64,000 nt of DNA from Parabacteroides faecalis (GCF_022809355.1 NZ_JAKZMM010000017.1:20097-84096), one strand, 5' to 3'. Counted from the first letter of the stretch, positions 8,901 through 17,643 are shown. Made by a program: numbers and translations. Notes: generated by a model not told the origin, from the sequence alone.

Positions 8901-10461
8901 GTTGCCATTGGTTCTTGCTTCAGGTCCGGGATCAGCTTCTCGTCATAGTATCGGAACAGGTATTTTCTTTGGTATGTTGGTTGCAATCACCGTTGGTATT
9001 GTGATGGTTCCTTTCTTCTTTGTGTTGATTTATAAGATAAAGAAAGGTATCCGTTTGAATCAGATTTCTCGCTTGCCACGCATACCGCATATTAAGAAAG
9101 CTGCTCCTTGGATGGTCTTGGCTTTATCTATGTTGGCTTTATCTTCCTGTAAGTTAGGAAAAGAATATGCACGTCCTGATCTGAATTTGCCGGAGTCAAT
9201 AGATAGTTCTGTAACAGATACGGCTTCTGTTTCGGAGATTCCTTGGCAAAGTTTGTATAAGGACACTGTTCTTCAAGGATTGATAAATAAAGCTTTGGAG
9301 AACAATAAGGATATGAAGATTGCTGCAGCCAAGATAAAGGAAATGGTCGCTGCCAAACGTATTTCTTTTTCACGTTTATTCCCGGCGGTAGGGGCGAATT
9401 TACATGCCGAGAAAGAAGTCTTGAATTACGGTGGAAATAACAGAAAACCCGATCCTGAGTTTGATGCCAAACTGACATTAGCGTGGGAGCTGGATTTATG
9501 GGGAAATATCCGTTGGGCAAACGAGGCTGATTTGGCTGCATATATGCAGAGTGTCGAAGCGCAGCGTGCATTGAAACTGACAATTGTGGCGGGTGTTGCG
9601 TCATCGTATTATCAGTTATGTGCATTGGATCAAGAATTATCAATTGTGCGACAAACATTGGAAGCGCGAAAAGAAGGTTTGCATTTGGCCAAGTTGCGTT
9701 ATGAAGGAGGATTGACCTCTGAAACAGCTTATAACCAAGCTGTCGTAGAGTTGGCTCGTACTGAGACTTTGATTCCGAATTTGGAACGTCAGATTAAAAT
9801 AAAGGAAAGTGATCTGGCGATGTTGTTGGGTGATTATTCGCATGACATACCTCGTGGTCAGCGATTGTCAGAACAGCAGTTGCCGGATGCTCTGCCAATC
9901 GGTTTGCCTTCTTCTTTATTGGAGAGACGTCCGGATATCCGTCAGGCGGAATTTAGTCTTAAAGAAGCAAATGCCCAAGTAGGTGTTGCTTATACAGACT
10001 TGTTCCCTAAAATTGCTTTGACAGGTAATTTAGGCTTTGAAAGCGCTGAGTTAGGTGATCTTTTGAAAAGTCCGGCTTGGTTTTTAGGAGGTAATTTATT
10101 ACAACCTTTATTTGCCATGGGACGGAACAAGGCGAAAGTAAAAGTCGCTCAGGCTAAATATGAGCAAGAAGTGTATAGCTATGAGAAGACAGTCATCGGA
10201 GCATTTAAAGAAGTGAATGATGCGATTGTTTCCATCCGTAAAGCTAAGGAAGTTCGTCAGTCACAGGCTAAGTTGGAGATCGCAGCCCGTAAATATTTGG
10301 AACTTGCTCAGTTGCAATATATCAATGGCGTTTCGAGTTACATGGATGTGTTGGATGCGCAACGTGAGTTGTTAAGTGCTCAATTAGGGTTGAACTCGGC
10401 TGTATGTAGCGAACTGTTATCTGTAGTTTATTTATATAAGGCTTTAGGCGGAGGATATTAA
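5959..10461 (+). CDS. RND (HAE1/AcrB-type) permease fused to outer-membrane factor lipoprotein
   Basis: 1500 residues in one uninterrupted frame. Residues 1 to about 1040 are a full AcrB-like permease: GFFIDRPVFSTVLSI N-terminus, paired proton-relay aspartates 408-409 in IVVDDAIVVVENVERI, a second TM block beginning GQTGFILALIFLFVFLFLA, and ATPASGP-type loops. Residues about 1045-1500 are a complete NodT/OprM-type outer-membrane factor starting with a lipoprotein signal (APWMVLALSMLALSSC, Cys1064), then KEYARPDLNLPES, and ending with the coiled-coil repeat and YLYKALGGGY. Normally these are two genes. Here the stop and restart are missing, so the channel's signal peptide is internal and could act as a 13th membrane segment or be cut by signal peptidase II. 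The gene follows the adaptor by 1 bp, forming a complete tripartite pump. Confidence 0.9.
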   Translation: MKPGFFIDRPVFSTVLSILIVLVGLIGLIMLPIEQYPQITPPVVKIGATYPGANALTLSQAVATPIEQELNGTPGMIYMQSSSSNSGSLNITVTFDVSANPDLAAVEVQNRVKLAESRLPAEVIQNGITIEKQAPSQLMTLTLMSDDPKFDEIYLSNFATINVLDVIRRIPGVGRVSNIGSRYYGMQIWVYPDRLANMGLTVKDLQDALKDQNRESAAGEFGKQPILDVDVTLPVTSSGRLSTVEEFENIVIRANSDGSIVRMRDVARVSLEASSYSTESGINGKNAAILGIYMLPGANALEVAKSVRAEMAEISKNFPEGVEYNFPFDMTEYISQSVHEVYKTLFEALFLVILVVFLSLQNWRAALIPTIAVPISLIGTFGFMLVMGFSLNMLTLLGLILAIGIVVDDAIVVVENVERIINEENISTREATHRAMKELSGALIATSMVLVAVFVPVSFLSGITGQLYRQFSITIAVSVMLSTVVALTLSPAMCAIILRPSKHEKKNIVFRKINEWLEKGNHKYTNILRRVMNMPKRILAGFGMVLVMIFVMSHLLPTSFIPEEDQGFFTVEIELPEGATLERTRVVTDRLIDFLNHQPAVAYVQNVTGSSGRLGTTQNRATLTVILKPWEERKSGDMGVEDVMETVRKELYYYPEVVGYVNRPPVIPGLGESGGLEMQLEARGDATWDDLVQATDTFLYYAKKAPELHSVSSAMQADIPQIYFDVDRDHAKFLGIPMADIFSTMKAYLGSVYVNDFNMFNRIYRVYIQAEAPYRANKESLGLFFVRTGSGEMVPLTALGTTQYTTGPGTIKRFNMFSTAPINAVAAPGYSTGEAMKALERIAKEHLSDNIAIEWSGLSYQENKAGGQTGFILALIFLFVFLFLAAQYESWIVPIAVLLSLPIAALGAFLGIWVTGLENDVYFQIGLVTLIGLAAKNAILIVEFAKVQVDEGADPVQAAIHAAQMRFRPILMTSLAFVLGMLPLVLASGPGSASRHSIGTGIFFGMLVAITVGIVMVPFFFVLIYKIKKGIRLNQISRLPRIPHIKKAAPWMVLALSMLALSSCKLGKEYARPDLNLPESIDSSVTDTASVSEIPWQSLYKDTVLQGLINKALENNKDMKIAAAKIKEMVAAKRISFSRLFPAVGANLHAEKEVLNYGGNNRKPDPEFDAKLTLAWELDLWGNIRWANEADLAAYMQSVEAQRALKLTIVAGVASSYYQLCALDQELSIVRQTLEARKEGLHLAKLRYEGGLTSETAYNQAVVELARTETLIPNLERQIKIKESDLAMLLGDYSHDIPRGQRLSEQQLPDALPIGLPSSLLERRPDIRQAEFSLKEANAQVGVAYTDLFPKIALTGNLGFESAELGDLLKSPAWFLGGNLLQPLFAMGRNKAKVKVAQAKYEQEVYSYEKTVIGAFKEVNDAIVSIRKAKEVRQSQAKLEIAARKYLELAQLQYINGVSSYMDVLDAQRELLSAQLGLNSAVCSELLSVVYLYKALGGGY

Positions 10462-10486
10462 ACTATATTTAGTGGATAAAAAAGAA

Positions 10487-10536
10487 CCTGCAAACGAAGG
10501 GAATGATTACATTCTGTTTGTTTGCAGGCTTTTTTT
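10487..10536 (+). terminator. Rho-independent terminator of the RND operon
   Basis: Stem CCTGCAAAC (10487-10495) pairs with GTTTGCAGG (10520-10528), followed by CTTTTTTT. Confidence 0.9.
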
Positions 10537-10565
10537 ATGTTAGTAGACTAAAGGTTCTTTCATTG

Positions 10566-10631
10566 TTGATTCTCGTTGCTTTCAAAATCAATTCTCGTTG
10601 GTTTTGATGTTGATTCTCGTTACTTTTGCAA
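10566..10631. repeat. Array A: three 22-nt-period degenerate repeats
   Basis: Three direct copies start at 10566, 10588 and 10610, exactly 22 nt apart, sharing the core ATTCTCGTT followed by a T-rich tail (TGATTCTCGTTGCTTTC, TCAATTCTCGTTGGTTTTG, TTGATTCTCGTTACTTTTG). Non-coding, between a terminator and grpE. The same core recurs in array C at 31.4 kb. No family name is known to me. Confidence 0.8.
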
Positions 10632-10842
10632 AAGTATGATTATCTCATGCTTTTTATTTGTCTTTGAAGCAGAAAGAGAGTCAAAGCTTCCGGTGGATCA
10701 AAGGCTTGCGAATATCATTTTGGCAACCTTTTTGTATTTACTAAGTAAAGTACACAAGAGAAAACGGATGAACGGAAGTTTATCCAGCAGGAAAAGATCT
10801 TGTATATAGAAAATAATGAATTGAAAATAAATATATTATAAT
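10632..10842 (+). other. grpE upstream region
   Basis: About 210 bp without a credible gene. The in-frame ORFs here lack any protein-like features. The last 30 bp before the grpE ATG are A/T-rich, typical of Bacteroidetes translation starts. No CIRCE element or clear TAnnTTTG box was found. Confidence 0.5.
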
Positions 10843-11430
10843 ATGAGCAATAAGCATTTTGAACAGAACGAAAATTCTTCGGAAAAAGAAAATCAAGAAG
10901 TCGTGAATGAAGAAACGACAAATTTGCAGGAAGAAAAAGAAAATTTGGCAGAAGAAACAAATGATGCTGACAAAGTGTCTGCAGAGTTGGCTGAATTACA
11001 AAAGAAATATGATGAATTGAATAATTCACATTTACGTTTGATGGCCGAGTTTGACAATTATCGGAAACGCACATTACGCGAGAAAAGTGAATTGATTAAA
11101 AATGGAGGTGAAAATGCGCTGACTCAACTGCTTCCTGTAGTAGATGATTTTGAGCGTGCTTTGCAAAATATTCATAAGGCTGAAGATTTGACGGGTGTTG
11201 CAGAAGGCGTTGATTTGATATACAATAAGTTTGTTTCTTATTTGGCAAGTCAAGGTGTAAAAGCAATGGAGGTTGTTGGTAAGCCTTTTGATTTGGATCA
11301 GAGTGAAGCGATAGCTACTATTCCGGCACCGGAAGAAGGTTTGAAAGGAAAAGTTCTGGATTGCGTACAGACAGGCTATCTGTTGAATGAGAAGGTGATT
11401 CGTCACGCAAAAGTTGTCGTAGGAGAATAA
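10843..11430 (+). CDS. grpE: Nucleotide exchange factor GrpE
   Basis: 195 residues. An acidic, Glu/Asn-rich N-terminal tail of about 40 residues leads into a long coiled coil (ELAELQKKYDELNNSHLRLMAEFDNYRKRT; the MAEFDNYRKRT segment is a GrpE hallmark). The C-terminal beta-wing follows, with GVKAMEVVGKPFDLDQSEAI (family pattern G...PFDP..HEA) and HAKVVVG at the end. GrpE releases ADP from DnaK during chaperone cycling. It is 15 bp upstream of dnaJ, the usual heat-shock pairing; dnaK is not in the window. Confidence 0.96.
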   Translation: MSNKHFEQNENSSEKENQEVVNEETTNLQEEKENLAEETNDADKVSAELAELQKKYDELNNSHLRLMAEFDNYRKRTLREKSELIKNGGENALTQLLPVVDDFERALQNIHKAEDLTGVAEGVDLIYNKFVSYLASQGVKAMEVVGKPFDLDQSEAIATIPAPEEGLKGKVLDCVQTGYLLNEKVIRHAKVVVGE

Positions 11431-11445
11431 TAATAGTTTACCAAA

Positions 11446-12600
11446 ATGGCGAAGAGAGATTATTACGAGGTTCTGGGTGTAGATAAAAATGCAACCGTAG
11501 AAGAAATAAAGAAGGCTTATCGTAAAAAAGCTATTCAATATCATCCGGATAAAAACCCGGGAGATAAGGATGCAGAAGAAAAGTTTAAGGAAGCAGCAGA
11601 AGCTTATGATGTACTGAGCGATCCTCAGAAACGTCAGCGATACGATCAGTTTGGCCATGCCGGAGTAGGCGGAGCTTCACAGGCAGGTGGCTTCGGCGGA
11701 GGAATGTCTATGGAAGATATTTTCTCGCAGTTCGGTGATATTTTTGGCGGTCACTTCGGAGGCTTTGGTGGTTTTGGCGGCTTTGGAGGCCAACGTGGCG
11801 GACGTCGGGTAAACCGAGGTTCTGATTTGCGTGTGAAAGTTAAGTTGTCTTTGAAAGATATTGCAACTGGAGTCGAGAAGAAAATCAAGGTAAAGAAATA
11901 TGTATCTTGCTCTCATTGCCATGGAACAGGTGCTGAAGGAAGTGACGGAACAAAGACTTGCGATACATGTAAAGGTTCGGGTGTTGTAACACGAATTGCA
12001 AATACTATCTTAGGACAAATGCAGACGCAGACAACATGTCCTACTTGTGGTGGTGAAGGTAAAGTCGTTGTAAATAAATGTACACACTGTAACGGAGAAG
12101 GTATCGTACGGGATGAAGAGGTTATAACCATCAATATTCCGGCTGGTGTAGCAGAAGGTATGCAACTTTCAATGAATGGAAAAGGTAATGCCGCTCGCCA
12201 TGGTGGTATTAATGGTGATCTTTTAATCTTGATAGAAGAAGAACAACATCCGGAACTCTTGCGTGATGAAAATGATTTGATCTATAACCTGCTGTTAAGT
12301 TTCCCACAGGCTGCTTTGGGAGGTTCTGTTGAAGTTCCTACAGTGGACGGAAAAGTAAAGGTAAAGATTGATCCGGGTACACAGCCGGGTAAGGTCTTGA
12401 GATTGAGAAATAAGGGACTTCCTTCGGTAAATGGATATGGTACAGGTGATTTGCTGGTAAATGTCAGTGTCTATGTACCGGAAACTCTTTCTCAATCTGA
12501 AAAAGATATGTTGAACGGATTGGAGAATTCTCCTAATTTCCAACCCAATAAAACGATGAAAGAAAAGTTCTTTGATAAATTCAGACGGCTTTTCAATTAA
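11446..12600 (+). CDS. dnaJ: Chaperone DnaJ
   Basis: 384 residues, canonical type I J-protein. J domain at 1-70 with HPD at 33-35 (stimulates DnaK ATPase). A Gly/Phe-rich linker about 75-118 with GGFGG repeats is followed by four CxxCxGxG zinc motifs ([32 protein letters not shown]; about residues 152-220) and the C-terminal substrate-binding domain. It forms an operon with grpE 15 bp upstream and is followed by a strong hairpin terminator. Confidence 0.97.
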   Translation: MAKRDYYEVLGVDKNATVEEIKKAYRKKAIQYHPDKNPGDKDAEEKFKEAAEAYDVLSDPQKRQRYDQFGHAGVGGASQAGGFGGGMSMEDIFSQFGDIFGGHFGGFGGFGGFGGQRGGRRVNRGSDLRVKVKLSLKDIATGVEKKIKVKKYVSCSHCHGTGAEGSDGTKTCDTCKGSGVVTRIANTILGQMQTQTTCPTCGGEGKVVVNKCTHCNGEGIVRDEEVITINIPAGVAEGMQLSMNGKGNAARHGGINGDLLILIEEEQHPELLRDENDLIYNLLLSFPQAALGGSVEVPTVDGKVKVKIDPGTQPGKVLRLRNKGLPSVNGYGTGDLLVNVSVYVPETLSQSEKDMLNGLENSPNFQPNKTMKEKFFDKFRRLFN

Positions 12601-12624
12601 TATTAAATATATCCCTTTAGTAAT

Positions 12625-12700
12625 AGCCAGGCTTTTTTAATTCTTGTTTCCTTTTTATGGATAAAAGGGAAACAAAGAGACAAAAGGCCTGGCTTATTTT
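12625..12700 (+). terminator. Nested hairpin terminator after dnaJ
   Basis: Outer stem AGCCAGGC (12625-12632) pairs with GCCTGGCT (12687-12694). An inner stem GTTTCCTTTT / AAAAGGGAAAC is nested inside it. A T-rich run follows. Confidence 0.8.
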
Positions 12701-12805
12701 ATATAGAAACGCCATGAAAAGAATATGTAGAATAAATATTTCGCAGGAAATTGTTTTTTCGTGATAAATATTAAAAAAAATCCCTCTACTTTCCAAAAAG
12801 AAGTG

Positions 12806-12813
12806 TACCTTTG
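12806..12813 (+). promoter_or_regulatory. Bacteroidetes -7 box, methylmalonyl-CoA operon
   Basis: TACCTTTG matches TAnnTTTG, 53 bp upstream of the epimerase ATG. The -33 element is not clear. Confidence 0.55.
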
Positions 12814-12866
12814 CCCTAAAGGATCATGAAAACCTGAAAAATATAAACTAATAAATTCTAAACACA

Positions 12867-13280
12867 ATGGAACTTACACACATTGAACATTTAGGAATTG
12901 CTGTTAAGAGCATTGAAGCATGTCTTCCTTATTACGAACAAGTATTAGGATTGAAATGCTATAGTATTGAAGAAGTAGCTGATCAGAAAGTAAAGACAGC
13001 TTTCTTTAAGATTGGACAGACAAAAATTGAATTGCTGGAACCGACAAGCGAAGATAGTACAATCGCTAAGTTCATTGAGAAGAAAGGTGAAGGTATTCAT
13101 CACATCGCTTTCGCAACACCTGATGTACAGGCTTGCTTGGACGAAGCCGAATCTAAAGGTATTAAATTGATCGATAAGGCTCCTCGTCGTGGTGCTGAAG
13201 GTTTGGATATCGCATTTATGCATCCGAAATCAACTTGCAGTGTATTAACTGAGCTTTGTATGCCGGGTAAGAAAGACTGA
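12867..13280 (+). CDS. mce: Methylmalonyl-CoA epimerase
   Basis: 137 residues, vicinal-oxygen-chelate fold. Two beta-alpha-beta-beta-beta modules are visible: HIEHLGIAVKSIEACLPYYE at the N-terminus (metal-ligand His) and EGIHHIAFATPDVQA in the second half (second His), with the C-terminal LTELCMP carrying the acidic ligand. It interconverts (R)- and (S)-methylmalonyl-CoA between methylmalonyl-CoA mutase and the decarboxylase encoded next. The length is normal for the family. It is the first gene of the propionate operon, with 150 bp to the next gene and an inverted repeat inside that gap. Confidence 0.95.
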   Translation: MELTHIEHLGIAVKSIEACLPYYEQVLGLKCYSIEEVADQKVKTAFFKIGQTKIELLEPTSEDSTIAKFIEKKGEGIHHIAFATPDVQACLDEAESKGIKLIDKAPRRGAEGLDIAFMHPKSTCSVLTELCMPGKKD

Positions 13281-13288
13281 ATTTGAGG

Positions 13289-13381
13289 AAAAGTTAGAAG
13301 ATAAAAATGAGGGGAGAGGAGAAATGAATGATTAATGTCTTCTTGAAAAGTAAACACCTTCGTTTTTAACTTCTAACTTTT
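13289..13381. repeat. Long-armed inverted repeat between mce and mmdA
   Basis: 19-nt arms, AAAAGTTAGAAGATAAAAA (13289-13307) and TTTTTAACTTCTAACTTTT (13363-13381), pair with one mismatch around a 55-nt loop. A 16-nt stretch of the left arm (GGAAAAGTTAGAAGAT) recurs exactly at 49674-49689. This suggests a dispersed repeat element rather than a terminator, since an operon continues across it. Confidence 0.6.
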
Positions 13382-13430
13382 GTTTTATAAATAAATAGGT
13401 AAATCATTACTAACAACAAATCAAAATACA

Positions 13431-14984
13431 ATGAGTAATCAGCTTGAAAAAGTAAAAGAGCTTATCGCTCTGCGTGAACAGGCACGTCTGGGTGGTGGTG
13501 AAAAAAGAATCGAGTCACAACATAAGAAAGGTAAGTACACAGCCCGTGAACGTATCTCTATGTTGCTGGATGAAGGTAGCTTCGAAGAAATTGATATGTT
13601 CGTGAAGCACCGTTGTTCTAATTTTGGAATCGACAAGACAAAATTCTTGGGTGATGGTATCGTAACTGGTTATGGAACGATCGATGGCCGTCTGGTTTAT
13701 GTATATGCACAGGACTTTACCGTATTCGGTGGTGCTTTGTCTGAAATGTTGGCTTTGAAGATCTGTAAGATTATGGATCAGGCTATGAAGATGGGTGCTC
13801 CTGTTATCGGTTTGAATGATTCGGGTGGTGCTCGTATTCAGGAAGGTGTAAACGCTTTGGCAGGTTATGCTGAGATTTTCCAGCGTAATATCTTGGCTTC
13901 TGGTGTTATTCCGCAGATCTCTGGTATTTTTGGCCCTTGTGCCGGTGGTGCTGTTTATTCTCCAGCATTGACAGACTTCAACATCATGACACGCGGAACC
14001 AGCTATATGTTCTTAACCGGACCGAAAGTTGTTAAGACTGTAACCGGTGAAGATGTTACACAGGAACAGTTAGGTGGTGCTAGTGTTCACTCAACGAAGT
14101 CGGGTGTTGCTCATTTCGCTGTAGATACAGAAGAAGATGGTTTGAAGTTGATCCGTCAGTTGTTGAGCTATTTGCCTCAGAACAACATGGAAGAAACTCC
14201 GCTGATCGAATGTAAAGATCCGATTGATCGTTTGGATGATTACCTGAATGAGATCATTCCTGATAATCCAAACCAGGCATACGATATGTATGAAGTGATC
14301 GGTACAATCGTTGATAATCACGAATTCTTGGAAGTACATGCTGATTATGCTAAGAATATTATCGTAGGTTTTGCACGTTTCAATGGTCAGGCTGTAGGTA
14401 TTGTTGCTAACCAACCTAAGGTAATGGCTGGATGTTTGGATAGCAATGCCTCTCGTAAGGCTGGTCGTTTCGTTCGCTTCTGCGACGCTTTCAATATTCC
14501 ATTGGTTACTTTGGTTGATGTTCCGGGATTCTTGCCGGGTACAGGTCAGGAATATAACGGTGTTATTCTGCATGGTGCTAAATTGTTGTATGCTTATGGT
14601 GAAGCTACTGTACCTAAAGTAACGGTTACTTTGCGTAAGTCTTACGGTGGTGCTTATTGTGTGATGAGCTCTAAACATTTGCGTGGTGATATGAACTATG
14701 CTTGGCCGACTGCAGAAATCGCTGTAATGGGTCCGAGTGGAGCTGTTGAAATTATCTTTGCAAAAGAAGTGGCTGCTGCCGAAGATCCGAAGGCTTGTGC
14801 TGCTGAAAAAGAAGCAGAATACAAGAAAGCATTCGCTAATCCGTATAATGCGGCACAGTATGGTTATATTGATGATGTTATCGAACCGCGTAATACTCGT
14901 TTCCGCATCATTCGTGCCTTGCAGCAGTTGCAAACTAAGAAGTTGAGCAACCCGGCTAAGAAACATGATAACCTGCCTCTGTAA
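13431..14984 (+). CDS. mmdA: Methylmalonyl-CoA decarboxylase alpha subunit / acyl-CoA carboxylase carboxyltransferase
   Basis: 517 residues, biotin-dependent carboxyltransferase with two crotonase-like halves. The N-terminal half carries [14 protein letters not shown] and [13 protein letters not shown] (oxyanion glycines). The C-terminal half carries [29 protein letters not shown] and [17 protein letters not shown]. It moves CO2 from (S)-methylmalonyl-CoA to biotin on the carrier encoded downstream, giving propionyl-CoA. The adjacent OadG-like, biotin-carrier and OadB-like genes support the decarboxylase (sodium pump) role rather than propionyl-CoA carboxylase. The stop lies just before the next gene. 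Confidence 0.93.
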   Translation: MSNQLEKVKELIALREQARLGGGEKRIESQHKKGKYTARERISMLLDEGSFEEIDMFVKHRCSNFGIDKTKFLGDGIVTGYGTIDGRLVYVYAQDFTVFGGALSEMLALKICKIMDQAMKMGAPVIGLNDSGGARIQEGVNALAGYAEIFQRNILASGVIPQISGIFGPCAGGAVYSPALTDFNIMTRGTSYMFLTGPKVVKTVTGEDVTQEQLGGASVHSTKSGVAHFAVDTEEDGLKLIRQLLSYLPQNNMEETPLIECKDPIDRLDDYLNEIIPDNPNQAYDMYEVIGTIVDNHEFLEVHADYAKNIIVGFARFNGQAVGIVANQPKVMAGCLDSNASRKAGRFVRFCDAFNIPLVTLVDVPGFLPGTGQEYNGVILHGAKLLYAYGEATVPKVTVTLRKSYGGAYCVMSSKHLRGDMNYAWPTAEIAVMGPSGAVEIIFAKEVAAAEDPKACAAEKEAEYKKAFANPYNAAQYGYIDDVIEPRNTRFRIIRALQQLQTKKLSNPAKKHDNLPL

Positions 14985-15003
14985 TTCTAAAAAAAGAAAG
15001 CGT

Positions 15004-15903
15004 ATGACGAATAAAAAATTCGGGGCTCTGTTGCTGTTGTTGGTTCTGTTTACGTTCGGAGCCAAAGCTCAGCTAACAACTTCCGTTAAAATCAATGAAG
15101 TGTTGGTCGTTAATGAAGATAACTTTGTTGACGACTACGGTAAGCGTCACCCTTGGATTGAGTTGTACAACAACTCGGCGGGAACTGTTGACTTGAGAGG
15201 TTGTTTCTTGACTAACGATAAGAATAACCCTAGAAAATACATGATTCCGAAGGGCGATGTGTTGACAAAGATTCCGCCTTATCAACATACTTTGTTCTGG
15301 GCAGATGATCAACCGACCCGTGGAACTTTCCATGTTAATTTCACGTTAGATCCTAATAAGGATAATTACATTGCTTTGTATGATGCCGATGGTACTACTT
15401 TGATCGACGAAGTAGTTGTTCCTGCCGGCCAGAAAGCTGATATCAGCTACGGTCTTGATATGGACGGAAAAGGCAAATGGATGGTTTTAAGCAAAGTGAC
15501 TCCGAGTACTAACAATGTGACTTTGGATAGCAATGAAAAAGTAGAGAACTTCCAGAGAAACGACTCTTGGGGTATTGGTATGACCATTACTGCTATGGCC
15601 GTTGTATTCTTGGGACTTATCGTACTGTATCTGGTATTCAAGCAAATTGGTAAAGCTGCTATTAAGGCCAGTCAGCGTAATGCTCAGAAGGCTGCAGAAG
15701 CTAGTGGTACTAAAATGTCGGCCAATGCTGGTCAGGAATCAGGTGAAATCTTTGCTGCTATTTCGATGGCTCTGTATGAATTGAGCGATGACAATCACGA
15801 CATCGAAAATACAGTATTGACCATCCGTAAAGTTCAACGTAGTTATTCTCCATGGAGTTCTAAGATTTATAGTTTGCGTCAGACTCCGGTAGTTAAAAAG
15901 TAA
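15004..15903 (+). CDS. OadG-like sodium-pump gamma subunit with N-terminal lamin-tail domain
   Basis: 299 residues from ATG 15004, 19 bp after mmdA. The longer frame from 14965 overlaps mmdA and lacks a signal. A signal peptide (FGALLLLLVLFTFGAKA) precedes a lamin-tail-like domain of about 110 residues (VKINEVLVVNEDNFVDDYGKRHPWIELYN, with a later NYIALYDADG; only parts quoted). One TM helix follows near residue 190 (GMTITAMAVVFLGLIVLYLVF), then a cytoplasmic tail. The TM-plus-tail part matches OadG/MmdD, which assembles the decarboxylase. The extracytoplasmic lamin-tail domain is an addition seen in Bacteroidetes; its role is unknown. Confidence 0.82.
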   Translation: MTNKKFGALLLLLVLFTFGAKAQLTTSVKINEVLVVNEDNFVDDYGKRHPWIELYNNSAGTVDLRGCFLTNDKNNPRKYMIPKGDVLTKIPPYQHTLFWADDQPTRGTFHVNFTLDPNKDNYIALYDADGTTLIDEVVVPAGQKADISYGLDMDGKGKWMVLSKVTPSTNNVTLDSNEKVENFQRNDSWGIGMTITAMAVVFLGLIVLYLVFKQIGKAAIKASQRNAQKAAEASGTKMSANAGQESGEIFAAISMALYELSDDNHDIENTVLTIRKVQRSYSPWSSKIYSLRQTPVVKK

Positions 15904-15929
15904 TTTTCCTTATTAAATCGAATTGAAGA

Positions 15930-16361
15930 ATGAAAAGTTTTAAATATACCATTAACGGTAACGTATATAAAGTACACATTAATTCAATTGTTGATGATGT
16001 GGCAGAAGTAGAAGTAAACGGAACTCCGTATAGCGTGAAAATGGAAAAGCCGGCTAAGAAGCAGATCGTTGCTTTGAAGCGTCCGGCTCAGGCTCCGACT
16101 ACGGCTGCCGGTGATCCGGTTGTTTCTCGTCCGGCTGCTTCTAGCGTAGCAGGTGCTGTGAAATCTCCGCTGCCAGGAGTTATCTTGAGCATCGACTGCA
16201 AAGTTGGCGATGTAGTGAAGAGAGGTCAGAAGATTTTGGTATTGGAAGCTATGAAGATGGAAAACAATATCAATGCCGACCGCGATGGTAAGATTGTAGA
16301 AATTAAAGTAAACAAAGGCGATTCTGTACTGGAAGGTGCTGACCTCGTCGTAATTGGATAA
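15930..16361 (+). CDS. Biotin carrier protein of methylmalonyl-CoA decarboxylase
   Basis: 143 residues. An N-terminal ~50-residue domain (MKSFKYTINGNVYKVHI) is followed by an Ala/Pro-rich linker (about 50-75) and a biotinyl domain with EAMKMEN; Lys109 is the biotinylation site. It shuttles carboxybiotin from the carboxyltransferase (MmdA) to the membrane decarboxylase (OadB-like). It sits 26 bp after the OadG-like gene and ends 4 bp before the OadB-like ATG, consistent with translational coupling. Confidence 0.95.
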   Translation: MKSFKYTINGNVYKVHINSIVDDVAEVEVNGTPYSVKMEKPAKKQIVALKRPAQAPTTAAGDPVVSRPAASSVAGAVKSPLPGVILSIDCKVGDVVKRGQKILVLEAMKMENNINADRDGKIVEIKVNKGDSVLEGADLVVIG

Positions 16362-16365
16362 TGTT

Positions 16366-17562
16366 ATGTTAGCATCAGTATTATTACAAGCGGCGGCAGG
16401 AGCAAATGAAAGTTTCATGCAATTCTTGGCTGAAAACATTCAGGTGTTCTTGTCTTATACAGGATTTGCGAACGCAACGCCGGGGCATTTCATCATGTTG
16501 CTGGTTGGTTTGTTGTTCATCTTCCTGGCCATTAAATATGAATTTGAACCGATGCTTTTGATCCCGATCGGTTTCGGTATCTTGATTGGTAATATTCCTT
16601 TTAAAGATGCAGGTCTGCAATTGGGTATTTACGAAGAAGGTTCAGTGTTGAATATTTTGTATCAAGGTGTGAAGCAGGGTTGGTATCCGCCTCTGATTTT
16701 CTTGGGTATTGGAGCAATGACCGACTTCTCGGCGTTGATTTCTAATCCGAAGTTGATGTTGGTTGGAGCTGCTGCTCAGTTCGGTATCTTCGGTGCTTAT
16801 ATCATTGCATTGCAGATGGGATTTGATCCGAGTCAGGCGGGTGCAATTGGTATCATCGGTGGTGCAGATGGTCCGACTGCTATCTTCTTGTCTTCTAAAC
16901 TGGCTCCGAACTTGATGGGTGCGATTGCCGTCTCGGCCTATTCATATATGGCCTTGGTGCCGATCATCCAGCCTCCGTTCATGCGTTTGCTGACTACACA
17001 GAAAGAACGTCTGATCCGTATGAAACCGCCGAGAGTAGTTTCACAGACAGAAAAGATCATGTTCCCGATCGTTGGTTTGCTGTTGACAGCCTTCTTGGTA
17101 CCATCAGGTCTGCCTTTGTTGGGAATGTTGTTCTTCGGTAACTTGTGTAAGGAAAGTGGTGTGACACGTCGTTTGGCTGAAACAGCCCGCGGTCCGCTGA
17201 TTGACGTTATTACCATGTTGCTGGGTGTTACGGTAGGTGCTTCTACACAGGCTACACAGTTCTTGACGATCAACTCAATCAAGATCTTCGGTTTGGGAGC
17301 ATTGTCATTCGTAATCGCTACTTGCGCCGGTGTCTTGTTCGTTAAGTTCTTCAACTTATTCTTGAAGGAAGGCAACAAGATCAATCCGTTGATCGGTAAC
17401 TCTGGTGTATCTGCCGTTCCTGATGCTGCTCGTATTTCTCAGAACGTAGGTTTGGAATACGATCCAAGCAACTACTTGTTGATGCACGCTATGGGTCCGA
17501 ACGTAGCAGGTGTAATCGGTTCAGCTGTGGCTGCCGGTATCTTGTTAGGTTTCTTAGGATAA
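16366..17562 (+). CDS. mmdB: Sodium-translocating decarboxylase beta subunit (OadB/MmdB)
   Basis: 398 residues from ATG 16366; an in-frame TTG at 16354 would overlap the biotin-carrier stop. It is a polytopic inner-membrane protein with repeated hydrophobic segments. The signature GAIGIIGGADGPTAIFLSSKLAP contains the conserved Asp of the sodium path, and VIGSAVAAG lies near the C-terminus. It decarboxylates carboxybiotin and exports Na+, conserving energy from propionate fermentation. It closes the operon and is followed by a terminator. Confidence 0.95.
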   Translation: MLASVLLQAAAGANESFMQFLAENIQVFLSYTGFANATPGHFIMLLVGLLFIFLAIKYEFEPMLLIPIGFGILIGNIPFKDAGLQLGIYEEGSVLNILYQGVKQGWYPPLIFLGIGAMTDFSALISNPKLMLVGAAAQFGIFGAYIIALQMGFDPSQAGAIGIIGGADGPTAIFLSSKLAPNLMGAIAVSAYSYMALVPIIQPPFMRLLTTQKERLIRMKPPRVVSQTEKIMFPIVGLLLTAFLVPSGLPLLGMLFFGNLCKESGVTRRLAETARGPLIDVITMLLGVTVGASTQATQFLTINSIKIFGLGALSFVIATCAGVLFVKFFNLFLKEGNKINPLIGNSGVSAVPDAARISQNVGLEYDPSNYLLMHAMGPNVAGVIGSAVAAGILLGFLG

Positions 17563-17600
17563 TCCGATTGTAGCTTATACGCTATTTGATAGATATTTTA

Positions 17601-17643
17601 AACCCGGTTGGAACACAATTTGTGTTGCGGCCGGGTTTTTTCG
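17601..17643 (+). terminator. Rho-independent terminator of the mmd operon
   Basis: AACCCGG (17601-17607) pairs with CCGGGTT near 17631-17637, with an inner AACACAATTTGTGTT palindrome, followed by T6. Confidence 0.88.

Noticed and set aside
9128..9658. 176-residue minus-strand ORF in the RND fusion gene
   Set aside because: Antisense shadow of the outer-membrane-factor half. No homology-like motifs and the sense frame is clearly coding.
10576..10809. 77-residue ORF (+) before grpE
   Set aside because: It overlaps array A, lacks a Bacteroidetes-like start region and has no protein features.
14091..15065. 324-residue minus-strand ORF over mmdA
   Set aside because: Antisense shadow. The plus strand carries canonical carboxyltransferase motifs.
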